This document shows, one piece after another, positions 37,037 to 45,113 of a stretch of 64,000 nucleotides of DNA (the stretch's first letter is position 1; each line of letters opens with the position of its first letter). The translations under genes and the position numbers were made by a program. A model generated the notes under the pieces. That model was not told where the DNA came from. It saw nothing but the letters and a program-made list of their open reading frames with translations, and made no database searches. Source of the DNA: Myxococcales bacterium. GTDB lineage: Bacteria; Myxococcota_A; Bradymonadia; UBA7976; UBA1532. The DNA lies in NCBI GenBank assembly GCA_020633555.1, contig JACKDL010000005.1, positions 1 to 64,000 on the forward strand, written 5' to 3'.

Positions 37037-38128
37037 ATGGCCTGCCCCGTCCCGAAGTACCACCGCAAAGGCATGACCCGCCGCGCGGATCGCAAGCGCT
37101 GCATCCTGCCCGGCAAGTGGAACTTCTGCACCAGCCGCACACAGCGCGGCGAGTACTGCTTCAGCGAGCTGGACGACGACGACCGCCTGGTGCTGTGGGG
37201 GTTCGTCGCCTTTGCGGCCAAGCTCTACGGGGTGGATCTGGCCTTCGTGTTCGTCATGTCGAACCACCTGCACATCATCTGCCGGGCCCAGATCCCCGAG
37301 GCGGTCAGCCTGTTTCACGGGCACTTCAAGGCGCAGTTCGCGCGCTACATCCACCGCAAGCACGGCCGCACCGGCGCCGTGTGGGGCGGGCGGTTCCACA
37401 ACGTCAACCTGCTGGATGACGAGGCCCAGGTCCGGGCGATGACCTACGGGATCGACCACGGGATGAAGGAGTCGCTCGTCGCGCGCTCCGACGAGTGGCA
37501 CCTGCCGCACACCATCAACGAGCTGTGCGGCGACGGCTGGCTGCACGGGGTGGTGTGGCGGCGCCGCGTGGGCGACGTGAAGGGCGAGTGGTGCCGCATC
37601 AAGCAGCGCCTCGTGCCCCTGGACCGCTGGGCCGACAATCCGGCGGGCTACCGCACCTTCATCAAGCAGCTCCTGGAGGAACGCGTGCAGCACTACACCG
37701 AGCTGCGCGCGGCCCAGCGCGAGGGCTATGGGAAGCTGCGCGCGGCGTACCGCGAGGCGGGCTTGGACCCCGATGACTATGACCTGCCAGACGGCCGCCT
37801 GAAGGGGATCATCCGCCAGCATGACTACGTGCCGACGGTGATCAAGAGCAGCCGCGGCACCCGCTTCAGGGCCGTGGGGCCAGACCGCGAGGCCGAGCTG
37901 AAGGCCGCTCGCGAGGCGCATGTGGCGGCGTGTGAGGTGTACGACGCCACCGTCGCGTCCCTGGTGGCGGGCACCTTCGTGGGTGAGCCCACGCTGCCCG
38001 AGGGCTACCAGTGGCCGACCGCCATCGCGGCGGCGCTGGGCGTGGGCGTGGTGTGCTCGACCTGGGCCGAGATCTTCCGCGAGACGGAGCCGATCCCGCC
38101 GGGCTCCGCGTGGGCCCGGGCCGGCTGA
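37037..38128 (+). mobile_element. Lone Y1/REP-associated (IS200-like) HUH transposase gene
   Basis: 363 residues from ATG 37037 (GGAG upstream); an in-frame ATG at 37001 is the alternative. It has the HUH pair in VMSNHLHIIC, a following HGHFKAQFARYIHRKHGRTGAVWGGRF block, and a candidate catalytic Tyr in MTYGIDHGMK, matching the position of YI..NPVRAGLV in the family. A long C-terminal extension (residues about 200-363) exceeds the usual size. Upstream, TCTCAGAA (36954) and TTCTGAGA (36986) form an 8-base inverted repeat. Mobile or domesticated status cannot be told. Confidence 0.88.
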
Positions 38129-38401
38129 CGGCGGGCAATTCGGACAGGTTGGTCGGGCAGCGCTCTCGGAGCGCCGGGGGCGAGGTCTGGCTGCGGACGG
38201 GTGCTACGGGCCGGCTTGAGGCTTCTCGGGCGAACTACCGCCTCTCTACGACGGCCCGCGCGCGAGAGAGGCGCGCTCGCACTGTCTGCGGCGCCCGTCT
38301 GGCTCGGGTGAGCCGGCCGAGGTCCTGGTACTGTTGGGACACAGCGTCCAGAGCATCCAGTTTGCCCATCCAGATGGCTCCGCGCCCCAGCCCCCAACAC
38401 C
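38129..38401. other. Hairpin-bearing intergenic region after transposase
   Basis: This 273-base gap has two clear inverted repeats: GCGCTC/GAGCGC (38160-38165 with 38169-38174, 3-base loop) and CGCCTCTCT/AGAGAGGCG (38239-38247 with 38265-38273, 17-base spacer). They could be terminators for either convergent gene, or transposase-recognised structures. I see no gene. Confidence 0.4.
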
Positions 38402-39292
38402 TCAGCGCCTGAACGCCCCCGCGTGGCCGTGGGCGAGCACCGCATCGTGCTCGGCAGCGCTGAGCGCGAGTGCCTTGCTGATCCGCCCCAACTCCTGCGA
38501 GGCCGTCACGTCCGACAGCAGGGTGTTGTCGGTGCAAACGCAAGCGCGCACGCCGGCGGCGAGCCAGCGCTTCAGTGGGTGTGCTCCGAGCCGCGGGATG
38601 ACGCCGGTGTGGACGTTGCTCGTGGGGCAGGCCTCGATCACGACCTCCTGCCGAGCCACCTGTTCAGTCAGCGCGGGGTCCTCCAGCAGGCTGACACCGT
38701 GGCCAATCCGCTGGGCGTGCAGGCGGTCGATGGCGAGGCGGATCTCCGCAGGTGGGCGGCCCTCGCCGGCATGCACCGTGCGCCCCAGGCCCACAGTTCG
38801 GGCGGTCGCAAAGGCCTCGGCGTAATCCAGCATGCCGAAGGCGTGGCTTGGGCTCGGGCCGCCCGCCAGATCCAGGCCCACCACCCCGCGGCGGGGACGC
38901 GCCAGGTCAACCAGCGCCTCGGCCAGTTCGGGGGCATCGCCGTACAACACGCAGAGGATGATGCCGGCCCGGCCGGCTGCGCCCTCCAAGGCCGCGTCGA
39001 CGATTCCAGCCATGGACGCGCCGCCATGCAGCTGCGGTGCGAAGCGGATCTCCAGGGTGCCCACCCCGTCGGCGGCGGCGTCCTGGCAGATCTCGTCGGC
39101 CACCCGCGCCACGGCCTCTGGGGTCTGCAGGCAGGCGAGGGTGATGCGGAACCGAGCCAGGGCGTCGCCCAGGCCCATGCCGGGCGTGAAGCGAATGTCG
39201 GGCGGGAGGTCGACGCCGTGAGCAGCGGCCAGCTCGGCCAGGGTGGCCGGGCGAAGGGAGCCGTCCAGGTGGCGGTGCAGGTCGGCGAGCAT
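38402..39292 (-). CDS. add: Adenosine deaminase
   Basis: 296 residues. Motifs are the N-terminal metal site HRHLDGSLRP, VHAGEG (catalytic Glu), RIGHGVSL, IEACPTSNVHTG and CTDNTLLS (where the family usually has NTDDP). The family converts adenosine or a related aminopurine nucleoside to inosine. The variation at the last motif could mean a different substrate within the amidohydrolase deaminase group. Shorter than typical (about 330). It is 54 bases downstream of the secreted repeat protein gene on the same strand. Confidence 0.9.
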   Translation of the reverse strand: MLADLHRHLDGSLRPATLAELAAAHGVDLPPDIRFTPGMGLGDALARFRITLACLQTPEAVARVADEICQDAAADGVGTLEIRFAPQLHGGASMAGIVDAALEGAAGRAGIILCVLYGDAPELAEALVDLARPRRGVVGLDLAGGPSPSHAFGMLDYAEAFATARTVGLGRTVHAGEGRPPAEIRLAIDRLHAQRIGHGVSLLEDPALTEQVARQEVVIEACPTSNVHTGVIPRLGAHPLKRWLAAGVRACVCTDNTLLSDVTASQELGRISKALALSAAEHDAVLAHGHAGAFRR

Positions 39293-39346
39293 GAGGCGAC
39301 CATGCCACGGTCGACCTTCAGGGGCGAGGTCGCCTTGGTCCGCGGG

Positions 39347-40204
39347 CTACTGCGCGGTGTCGCGCTTCTTGGTGTTGCTTCGCTTCGTCGTCCCGCGCTT
39401 CTCGGTGTTGGCGCGCTTCTTCCCGCTGACGGTCAGGCCCTTCTTCTTGTCGGCGTTGATCTTGCGGCCGCCGACATCGAGGAACGTGCCGCGCTCGTCG
39501 CGCTTGACCTTGGTGCCGCCTACGTCGATGTCGGTCCCGCCATCGCCGGTCTTCACCGACTTGCCGCCCACACTGACGTCAGTGCCGCCCTTGCCCGTCT
39601 GCACCTTGTGCTTGCCGAACTTGACGCCACGGCGGCCCTTGCGGGTGTCGATCTTGGCGCCGCCGACGTCGACGGCGGTGCCATCCTTGCCGGTGTTGAC
39701 CTTGTGCTTGCCAAACTGAACGCCACGGCGGCCCTTGCGGGTGTCGACCTTGGTGCCCCCGACGTCGACGGCGGTGCCGTCCTTGCCGGTGTTGACCTTG
39801 TGCTTGCCGAACTGCACACCGCGGCGGCCCTTGCGGGTATCGACCTTGGCGCCGCCGACGTCGACGGCGGTGCCGTCCTTGCCGGTCTTCACCTTCTTGC
39901 CGCCCACGTCGATGTCAGTGCCGTCTTTGCCCTTGCGCACCTTGTGCTTGCCCAGGCGGACGCCCTTGCCGTCTTTGCCGGTCTCGACGCCGACAGCGCC
40001 CACGTCCACCGCGGTGCCGCCCTCGCCGGTCTTGATCTTCTTGCCCGCCACGTCGACGGCGGTGCCGCCGTCGCCGGTCTTCACTCGGGTCTCGCCAATC
40101 TTGAGGTCGACGCCGTCCTTGTCGATGCGGATTTGGGCCTGAGCGGGGCCTGTCAGCGCCAGGGCGACGGCGGCGAGCGCGAGCGTGCGGATCAGCGTGG
40201 GCAT
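39347..40204 (-). CDS. Secreted protein of about fifteen 16-residue beta-type repeats
   Basis: 285 residues. ATG after AGGAGG gives a signal peptide ending at AQAQ. The mature protein is built of units of about 16 residues with consensus TGKDGTAVDVGGKKVK, alternating with TRKGRRGVQFGKHKVN. It resembles a beta-solenoid or extended beta sheet and is rich in Lys and Gly. The C-terminal 40 residues are Lys/Arg/Thr-rich without the repeat. Function is unknown; export and a structural or binding role at the surface are inferred. Confidence 0.88.
   Translation of the reverse strand: MPTLIRTLALAAVALALTGPAQAQIRIDKDGVDLKIGETRVKTGDGGTAVDVAGKKIKTGEGGTAVDVGAVGVETGKDGKGVRLGKHKVRKGKDGTDIDVGGKKVKTGKDGTAVDVGGAKVDTRKGRRGVQFGKHKVNTGKDGTAVDVGGTKVDTRKGRRGVQFGKHKVNTGKDGTAVDVGGAKIDTRKGRRGVKFGKHKVQTGKGGTDVSVGGKSVKTGDGGTDIDVGGTKVKRDERGTFLDVGGRKINADKKKGLTVSGKKRANTEKRGTTKRSNTKKRDTAQ
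39625..39912 (-). repeat. Three near-identical 96-nt tandem units in the repeat protein gene
   Basis: Units begin at 39625, 39721 and 39817, each encoding two 16-residue repeats. They differ by a few bases, so the array expanded recently compared with the more divergent repeats on each side. Confidence 0.85.
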
Positions 40205-40347
40205 GGGTTCCTCCTGAGGGTTGGCCGGCCACCCCCGCGTCCGGCGCGGCGCGCCGACGGCGACGCCGCGCGGATATTCGCGGTTTGGCGCGCGCTTGTC
40301 ATCCCAGGGGGTCGAAGTGGCCGCTGGGGCAGGGCAGCGGCGGGGGA

Positions 40348-41529
40348 TCAGCCGGCGAAGGCGCTCAGCCCGGTCAAGGCCCGCCCGATGGCCAACGTGT
40401 GCACCTCGTGGGTGCCCTCGTAGGTGTACACGCTCTCCAGGTTCATGGCGTGCCGCATGGGCGGGTACTCGTCCATGATCCCGTTGGCGCCCATCATGTT
40501 CCGCGCGGTCCGGGCGATCTCCAGGGCCTGCCCGCAGTTGTTGCGCTTGGCCAGGCTGACCTGGATGGGCGTGAGCTTGCCGGCGTCCTTGAGCTGGGCC
40601 AGGTGCCACACCAGCAGGTGCCCGTTGACGATCTGGCTGCCCATCTCGGCCAGCTTGGCCTGGGTGAGCTGGAAGCCGGCCAGCGGGCGGTCGAACTGTT
40701 TGCGGGCCAGGGTGTAGTCCAGGGCGGCCTCGTAGCAGGCCAGGGCAGCGCCCAGCACACCCCAGGCGATGCCATAGCGGGCCTGAGTCAGGCACGAGAG
40801 CGGGCCCTTCAGCCCCTGCACGCCCGGCAGCATGTTCTCGGCGGGGACGAAGCAGTCCTCCAGGACGATCTCGCCGGTCCACGAGGCCCGCAGGCTGAGC
40901 TTGTGGCTCATCTTCCGGGTGCTGAAGCCCTTGAAGCCGCGCTCCACCAGGAAGCCCCGGATGCTGCCCGCGTCGCCGTCGTCCACCTTGGCCCACACCA
41001 CGGCCATGCCGGCGATGGGGGCGTTGGTGATCCACATCTTGGCGCCGTTGAGCACGTAGCCGCCGTCCACGGCCTTCGCGCGGGTGCGCATGCCGCCGGG
41101 ATCGCTACCGCTGTCGGGCTCGGTGAGGCCGAAGCAGCCGATGAGCGCGCCGGTGGCCATGCGGGGCAGGAACTTCGCCTTCTGGGCCTCGCTGCCGAAC
41201 TTCCAGATGGGGAACATGCACAGCGCGCCCTGCACGCTGGCGAAGCTGCGCAGGCCCGAGTCCACCCACTCCAGCTCGCGCATGGCCAGGCCGTAGCTGG
41301 CCGAGTCCATGCCGGCACAGCCATAGCCCGTGAGGTTGGCGCCCAGCACGCCCAGGGCCCCAATCTGCGCGATGAGGTCGTCCGGGAAGGTCTCGTCGCG
41401 GAAGCACTGCTGCAGCCGCGGCAGGAACACCTGCCGGCTGAAGGCGCGCACGCTGTCGCGCACCATGCGCTGCTCTTCGGTGTACGGGGCCTCGACGGCG
41501 AACTGGTCGAGCAGGTGGGGGCGGCTCAT
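40348..41529 (-). CDS. gcdH: Acyl-CoA dehydrogenase, glutaryl-CoA dehydrogenase type
   Basis: 393 residues. Motifs are GCFGLTEPDSGSDPGGMRTRA, WITNAPIA, SIRGFLVERG, and QFDRPLAGFQLTQ. The C-terminal YEGTHEVHTLAIGRALTG carries the active-site Glu. The TEPDSGSDPGGM and YEGTH patterns fit glutaryl-CoA dehydrogenase, which oxidises and decarboxylates glutaryl-CoA to crotonyl-CoA. The ATG overlaps the stop of the creatininase-family gene (ATGA), so they are translationally coupled. Confidence 0.9.
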   Translation of the reverse strand: MSRPHLLDQFAVEAPYTEEQRMVRDSVRAFSRQVFLPRLQQCFRDETFPDDLIAQIGALGVLGANLTGYGCAGMDSASYGLAMRELEWVDSGLRSFASVQGALCMFPIWKFGSEAQKAKFLPRMATGALIGCFGLTEPDSGSDPGGMRTRAKAVDGGYVLNGAKMWITNAPIAGMAVVWAKVDDGDAGSIRGFLVERGFKGFSTRKMSHKLSLRASWTGEIVLEDCFVPAENMLPGVQGLKGPLSCLTQARYGIAWGVLGAALACYEAALDYTLARKQFDRPLAGFQLTQAKLAEMGSQIVNGHLLVWHLAQLKDAGKLTPIQVSLAKRNNCGQALEIARTARNMMGANGIMDEYPPMRHAMNLESVYTYEGTHEVHTLAIGRALTGLSAFAG

Positions 41530-42320
41530 GGGCTGTCGTCTCCGGCGAGGGCCTCGAGGACCTCGGTCTTGACCATGTCGGTGAGCACGTGGAACAGGGC
41601 CTCGCCCTCGGCGGCGGTGGCGTCGCCGGGGCGGCCGGTGTAGGCGGCGTCGGCGCCGGCCTGCACGAAGCTGGTCTGGCCCGCGGCGATGGCAGCGCTG
41701 AGGCTGACGGGCACCTCGGGCAGCACGGCGGCGCGCGCCGGGTGCACCCAGTCGGGGCGGGCGGCCAGCACCAGCGAGGTCTCATAGCGGCCGGCGTGGC
41801 ACGCCCCGGAGCGGAACTCGGCGCCCAGGTGGCGGCCCCAGCGCCGGCTGATCACCTGGGGCGCGCTGGCGGCGCGGGGTCCGAAGCGCTCGATCAGGGC
41901 GGCCCGCGCCTGCTGCACGGCGCCGAGCTGCCCCGGCTCCAGGTGGTGGTTGATCAGGCAGACGTGGCCCGCCCCGTCGGCCAGCCAGGCGCTCGCGGCG
42001 CTGACCACCAGAGCCACCAGGGCGGCCTGGGGCACCGTGGTGGCGCCCGTGAAGCCCGCCGCGAAGTCGGTGACGCCATAGGGCAGGGTGGGGGCGACGA
42101 GCGCGAAGACGCCCGCCGCGCGCAGGGCCCGGGCCGCCCGCAGGGCGTTCTCTTCCGCGAGCACGGCGTCGGTGGCCAGGGGCAGGTGGGGCCCGTGGGG
42201 CTCAGTGCTCCCCAAGGGGAACAGCACCGCCGATGCGGTGCCCGTCACCCACTGGTCACGCAGGTCGGTGGTGCTGTGCGCCGCCAGCGCCAGCGGGCCG
42301 TCGAGAGGAGGCTGAGTCAT
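41526..42320 (-). CDS. Creatininase-family amidohydrolase
   Basis: 264 residues from ATG 42320 (MTQPPLDG); an in-frame GTG at 42338 is possible. The family signature is PLGSTEPHGPHLPLATDAV with Glu and His metal ligands. HAGRYETS is where members have HAGxxETS. The usual NGHGGN loop reads INHHLEPG, so substrate differs. Relatives hydrolyse creatinine, mycofactocin precursors or formamides. Its stop is coupled to the gcdH-like gene; the biological link between the two is unclear. Confidence 0.85.
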   Translation of the reverse strand: MTQPPLDGPLALAAHSTTDLRDQWVTGTASAVLFPLGSTEPHGPHLPLATDAVLAEENALRAARALRAAGVFALVAPTLPYGVTDFAAGFTGATTVPQAALVALVVSAASAWLADGAGHVCLINHHLEPGQLGAVQQARAALIERFGPRAASAPQVISRRWGRHLGAEFRSGACHAGRYETSLVLAARPDWVHPARAAVLPEVPVSLSAAIAAGQTSFVQAGADAAYTGRPGDATAAEGEALFHVLTDMVKTEVLEALAGDDSP

Positions 42321-43284
42321 CGCCGCGCACTCTACCACTGCCCTGGCCCTGGCGCTGCTGCTGGCGGCGCCCGCGGCGGCGGAGCCGCGGCTGAGCCACG
42401 TCTTCGCGAAGACCGACCTGCGCTACGACCGCGTGGAGCGGGAGGAGCCGCGCAAGCAGCGGGTGCAGGGGGCCGTGCGCCTGGGCGCGTCCCTGGATGT
42501 GCTGGGCTGGTTCGACCTGTACGGGCACGTGAGCACGGGCGCCACCTACACCAGCCGCTGGTCGACCCTGTACGATCTGGAGGGCGGTGATCCCAGCGAG
42601 TTCCCATTGTATTTCAGGCGGTTGTGGGTGGAGCGCCGTTGGGGGGTCACGCGGGTCCAGCTCGGGGCCATCCCGCCCATCAAGGGCATCGCGAGCAGCA
42701 CCGGCATCGACGCCGACGGCTGGATCGACGGGGCCCGGCTGGAGTTCGACGAGGGGGGCACCAGCGTGGAGTTCGTGGCTGGCGCCCTGCGGGAACTGGA
42801 CCGGCCCAACGTCTTCAACCGCGACCGCAGCCCCAACTACTACGAGCTCGAGCTGACCCAGCAGATCAGCCGGGCGCTGTTGGTGGAGGCCAGCTTCGAG
42901 AAGCTGGACGACGGCGACTTCCTGCGGGGCGAGGTGCGGGTTGATCTGGACACCTGGCTGCCGGTGCGCGTGGGCGCCGAGGGCATCTACGATCCCCGCC
43001 GCGAGACGGGCATCGGCGGGGTGACCTTGGCGAGCGACGCCCTGGCCGCCCTGGGGGACGCCTGGCGGGACCGGCTGAACCTGCGGATCTGGTACGCCTA
43101 CATCGCGCCCGACGTGGGCCTGCGCGGGGCCGTGGCCGACGACTTCGTGCAATTCGGCCACGCCCTGTCGCTGTTCGCCAAGGGGCGGCTGACCGACACC
43201 GGGGCGCTGGGCTGGTTCGCCCGGGGGGTCTGGTCGAAGACGCCTCGCATCACCGCGGGGCTGTCGCTGTCGGTCAGGCGTTGA
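42319..43284 (+). CDS. Outer-membrane beta-barrel-like protein with no canonical start codon
   Basis: The frame ends at 43284 and gives about 321 residues if translation starts at 42319. Between the in-frame stop at 42313 and a GTG at 42433 there is no ATG, GTG or TTG. Yet the frame encodes a good signal peptide (STTALALALLLAAPAAAEP), and AGGAGG lies 7 bases before an ATC at 42319. So the start is either ATC or the GTG at 42433 (MEREEPRK), which would remove the signal. The mature part is a string of amphipathic strands ending TAGLSLSVRR, without a classic C-terminal Phe. Divergent from the creatininase gene. Confidence 0.75.
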   Translation: MAAHSTTALALALLLAAPAAAEPRLSHVFAKTDLRYDRVEREEPRKQRVQGAVRLGASLDVLGWFDLYGHVSTGATYTSRWSTLYDLEGGDPSEFPLYFRRLWVERRWGVTRVQLGAIPPIKGIASSTGIDADGWIDGARLEFDEGGTSVEFVAGALRELDRPNVFNRDRSPNYYELELTQQISRALLVEASFEKLDDGDFLRGEVRVDLDTWLPVRVGAEGIYDPRRETGIGGVTLASDALAALGDAWRDRLNLRIWYAYIAPDVGLRGAVADDFVQFGHALSLFAKGRLTDTGALGWFARGVWSKTPRITAGLSLSVRR

Positions 43285-43291
43285 GCGCCCG

Positions 43292-43861
43292 TCAGAGCAT
43301 CTGCCAGCCGACGGTGAAGGCGGTGGAGAGGATCTTGCCGCCGTCGTGGAAGCCGAGGCTCAGGTCGCCGCCGACGTAGACGGTGTGCTCGCCGCTGTTC
43401 CACAGCACATAGCCCGCGCCACCGCCCAGGCCCAGCTCGTTGTCATCCACCGAGATGGTGGTCTTCTGCCCCAGGAACTCGATCTCGGCCTCGGCCCGGA
43501 TGGCCGAGATGCCGGCGGTGCCCGACACCCAGAGCTTCTCGTTGAGCCAGTACTGCACGGCAGGGCCCAGTAGCAGGTGGGTGTAGGTGGCCTTGTTGTC
43601 GTCGCCGCCGCCCAGGTCCTGCTGGGTGATGGTGCCGTCAATCCGGAACAAGAGCGCGAGGTTGGGCTTGATGAAGCCGCCCGCGGCCAGGTCGATGGCC
43701 ACGCCGTACTCGGTGTTGCTGTCGCCCTCGTCGGGCAGCACGGACTGGATGCCGAAGCCCAGCCCCGCCATGGCGGTGAAGCCGTTCCCCTTGGGGGCAG
43801 CCTGGGCGGTGAGGGGGAGGGCGAGCGCCAGCGCGGCGGTGGCCAGAAGCGTCTTGGTCAT
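43292..43861 (-). CDS. Small outer-membrane beta-barrel protein
   Basis: 189 residues from ATG 43861, following GGAGAACC. Signal peptide ends at AQAA. The mature protein alternates polar and hydrophobic residues in strands with Gly turns (FTAMAGLGFGIQSV, TYTHLLLGPAVQYWL, LGLGGGAGYVLW, YVGGDLSLGFH), typical of an eight-stranded barrel. It ends with FTVGWQML. Function unknown. It is convergent with the neighbouring barrel gene, only 7 bases apart. Confidence 0.85.
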   Translation of the reverse strand: MTKTLLATAALALALPLTAQAAPKGNGFTAMAGLGFGIQSVLPDEGDSNTEYGVAIDLAAGGFIKPNLALLFRIDGTITQQDLGGGDDNKATYTHLLLGPAVQYWLNEKLWVSGTAGISAIRAEAEIEFLGQKTTISVDDNELGLGGGAGYVLWNSGEHTVYVGGDLSLGFHDGGKILSTAFTVGWQML

Positions 43862-43988
43862 CGAGGTTCTCCGTTGACTGCGGCGTGGTTGCCGGGCGCC
43901 GCCGACGGGGCGCCCGGGCCCGTGTTCAAGGCCCATCGGCGCCCGCGCGGGATCGCTGATCCCATGGGGTGCGGCCGCCCCACGCCCC

Positions 43989-45059
43989 CTATGGGATGGG
44001 GCGCCCGTACCAGCGCCGCAGCACGTCCAACGCGGGCTTGCCGCGGGGGGTGTAGTCGTGGGTCAGCGGGGTGGACTCGGGCCGCTCGTACAGCTTCCAC
44101 CAGTAGACGCCGCGGCACCACGGGCGGCCGGTACAGGCCACCAGCAGGGCCTGGTAGGCCTGGGCCTGCCCCAGCGGATCGGCCACCTCGCGGCCGGTGG
44201 GCCACTGCCACGGGCGGGCGGCGGCGCCCTCCACCGAGGGGTAGCCGGCCTCGGTGAGCAGGATGGGCTTGCGGTGGCGCGTCGCCAGCGCCTCGAGCCG
44301 GGCCAGGTGCGGGACCCAGGCCGCCGCGAGGGCGGCCGGGTGGGCGGCGTCGCCCAGGCTGAAGTAGGCGTTTACGCCGATGGCGTCCAGGGCATCCCAG
44401 AAGGCGATGTGGTCCAGCTCGTGGTTGCCGTCGGCGGCGTACAGCACCTGCCCGGGGTAGACGCGGCGCACGGCCTGGATCAGCGCCCGCCAGCGCGCGG
44501 TGTGGGCGGGCTTCGTGGCGTGGACGTACTCCAGCCCCACGCTGAGGGTCTCGACGCCGTGGCGGGCCGCCTGCTGGGCCTCGCGCACGATGAACCGCTC
44601 GTACTGGTCGAACCAGCGGGCCCACTCGGCGGGGTCGTCCATGCGGATGTCGCCCCGCCAGCGCTTCGAGCCGTCATAGAACTGCCGGCTCCACACGTGG
44701 GGCTTGAGCAGGATCCGCAGGCCCCGGCGCCGCGCGGCGTCCACGAAGGCGCCGGGCCAGCGCTCGGCCGGTGCAGGCTCGATGCCCGGGCCGTCCACCG
44801 CGGGCTGGTGGGCGAAGGTCATGACCTGGATCCACTCGACGCCCCACGCCTGGAGCTCGTCGAGGTGGGCCTGCCAGGCGTCGCGGTGGGGGTAGCTGCC
44901 GTCCCATGAGCTGTAGACCACGCCCTTCTGGAAGGGGACGGCGGCCCACGGGGGCTCGGGGGGCGCCGCGGCCGCCGGCGCCAGGCAGGCGCAGGCCCAA
45001 AGCGCCAAGGCCGCGACGCGGCCGACGTTGCACGGTCTGGGGATGTGCAGTATTCCCAT
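43989..45059 (-). CDS. Secreted glycoside hydrolase, GH113-like
   Basis: 356 residues. Signal peptide (ALALWACACLAPAAAA), then a TIM-barrel domain. It begins with KGVVYSSWDGSYPH, followed by WGVEWIQVMTFAHQP, LRILLKPHVWSRQFYDG, and LSVGLEYVHATK, a likely acid/base Glu. ILLTEAGYPS is the likely nucleophile Glu. The profile is close to GH113 endo-beta-1,4-mannanases, but the substrate is inferred from the fold only. A role in polysaccharide breakdown or cell wall modification is plausible. Divergent from the E1 dehydrogenase gene. Confidence 0.85.
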   Translation of the reverse strand: MGILHIPRPCNVGRVAALALWACACLAPAAAAPPEPPWAAVPFQKGVVYSSWDGSYPHRDAWQAHLDELQAWGVEWIQVMTFAHQPAVDGPGIEPAPAERWPGAFVDAARRRGLRILLKPHVWSRQFYDGSKRWRGDIRMDDPAEWARWFDQYERFIVREAQQAARHGVETLSVGLEYVHATKPAHTARWRALIQAVRRVYPGQVLYAADGNHELDHIAFWDALDAIGVNAYFSLGDAAHPAALAAAWVPHLARLEALATRHRKPILLTEAGYPSVEGAAARPWQWPTGREVADPLGQAQAYQALLVACTGRPWCRGVYWWKLYERPESTPLTHDYTPRGKPALDVLRRWYGRPIP

Positions 45060-45113
45060 GCGCGCTCAGAGCCCCGGTCAGCCCGTTGGCCCAGCCCCCC
45101 GAGGAGGTCCTTG

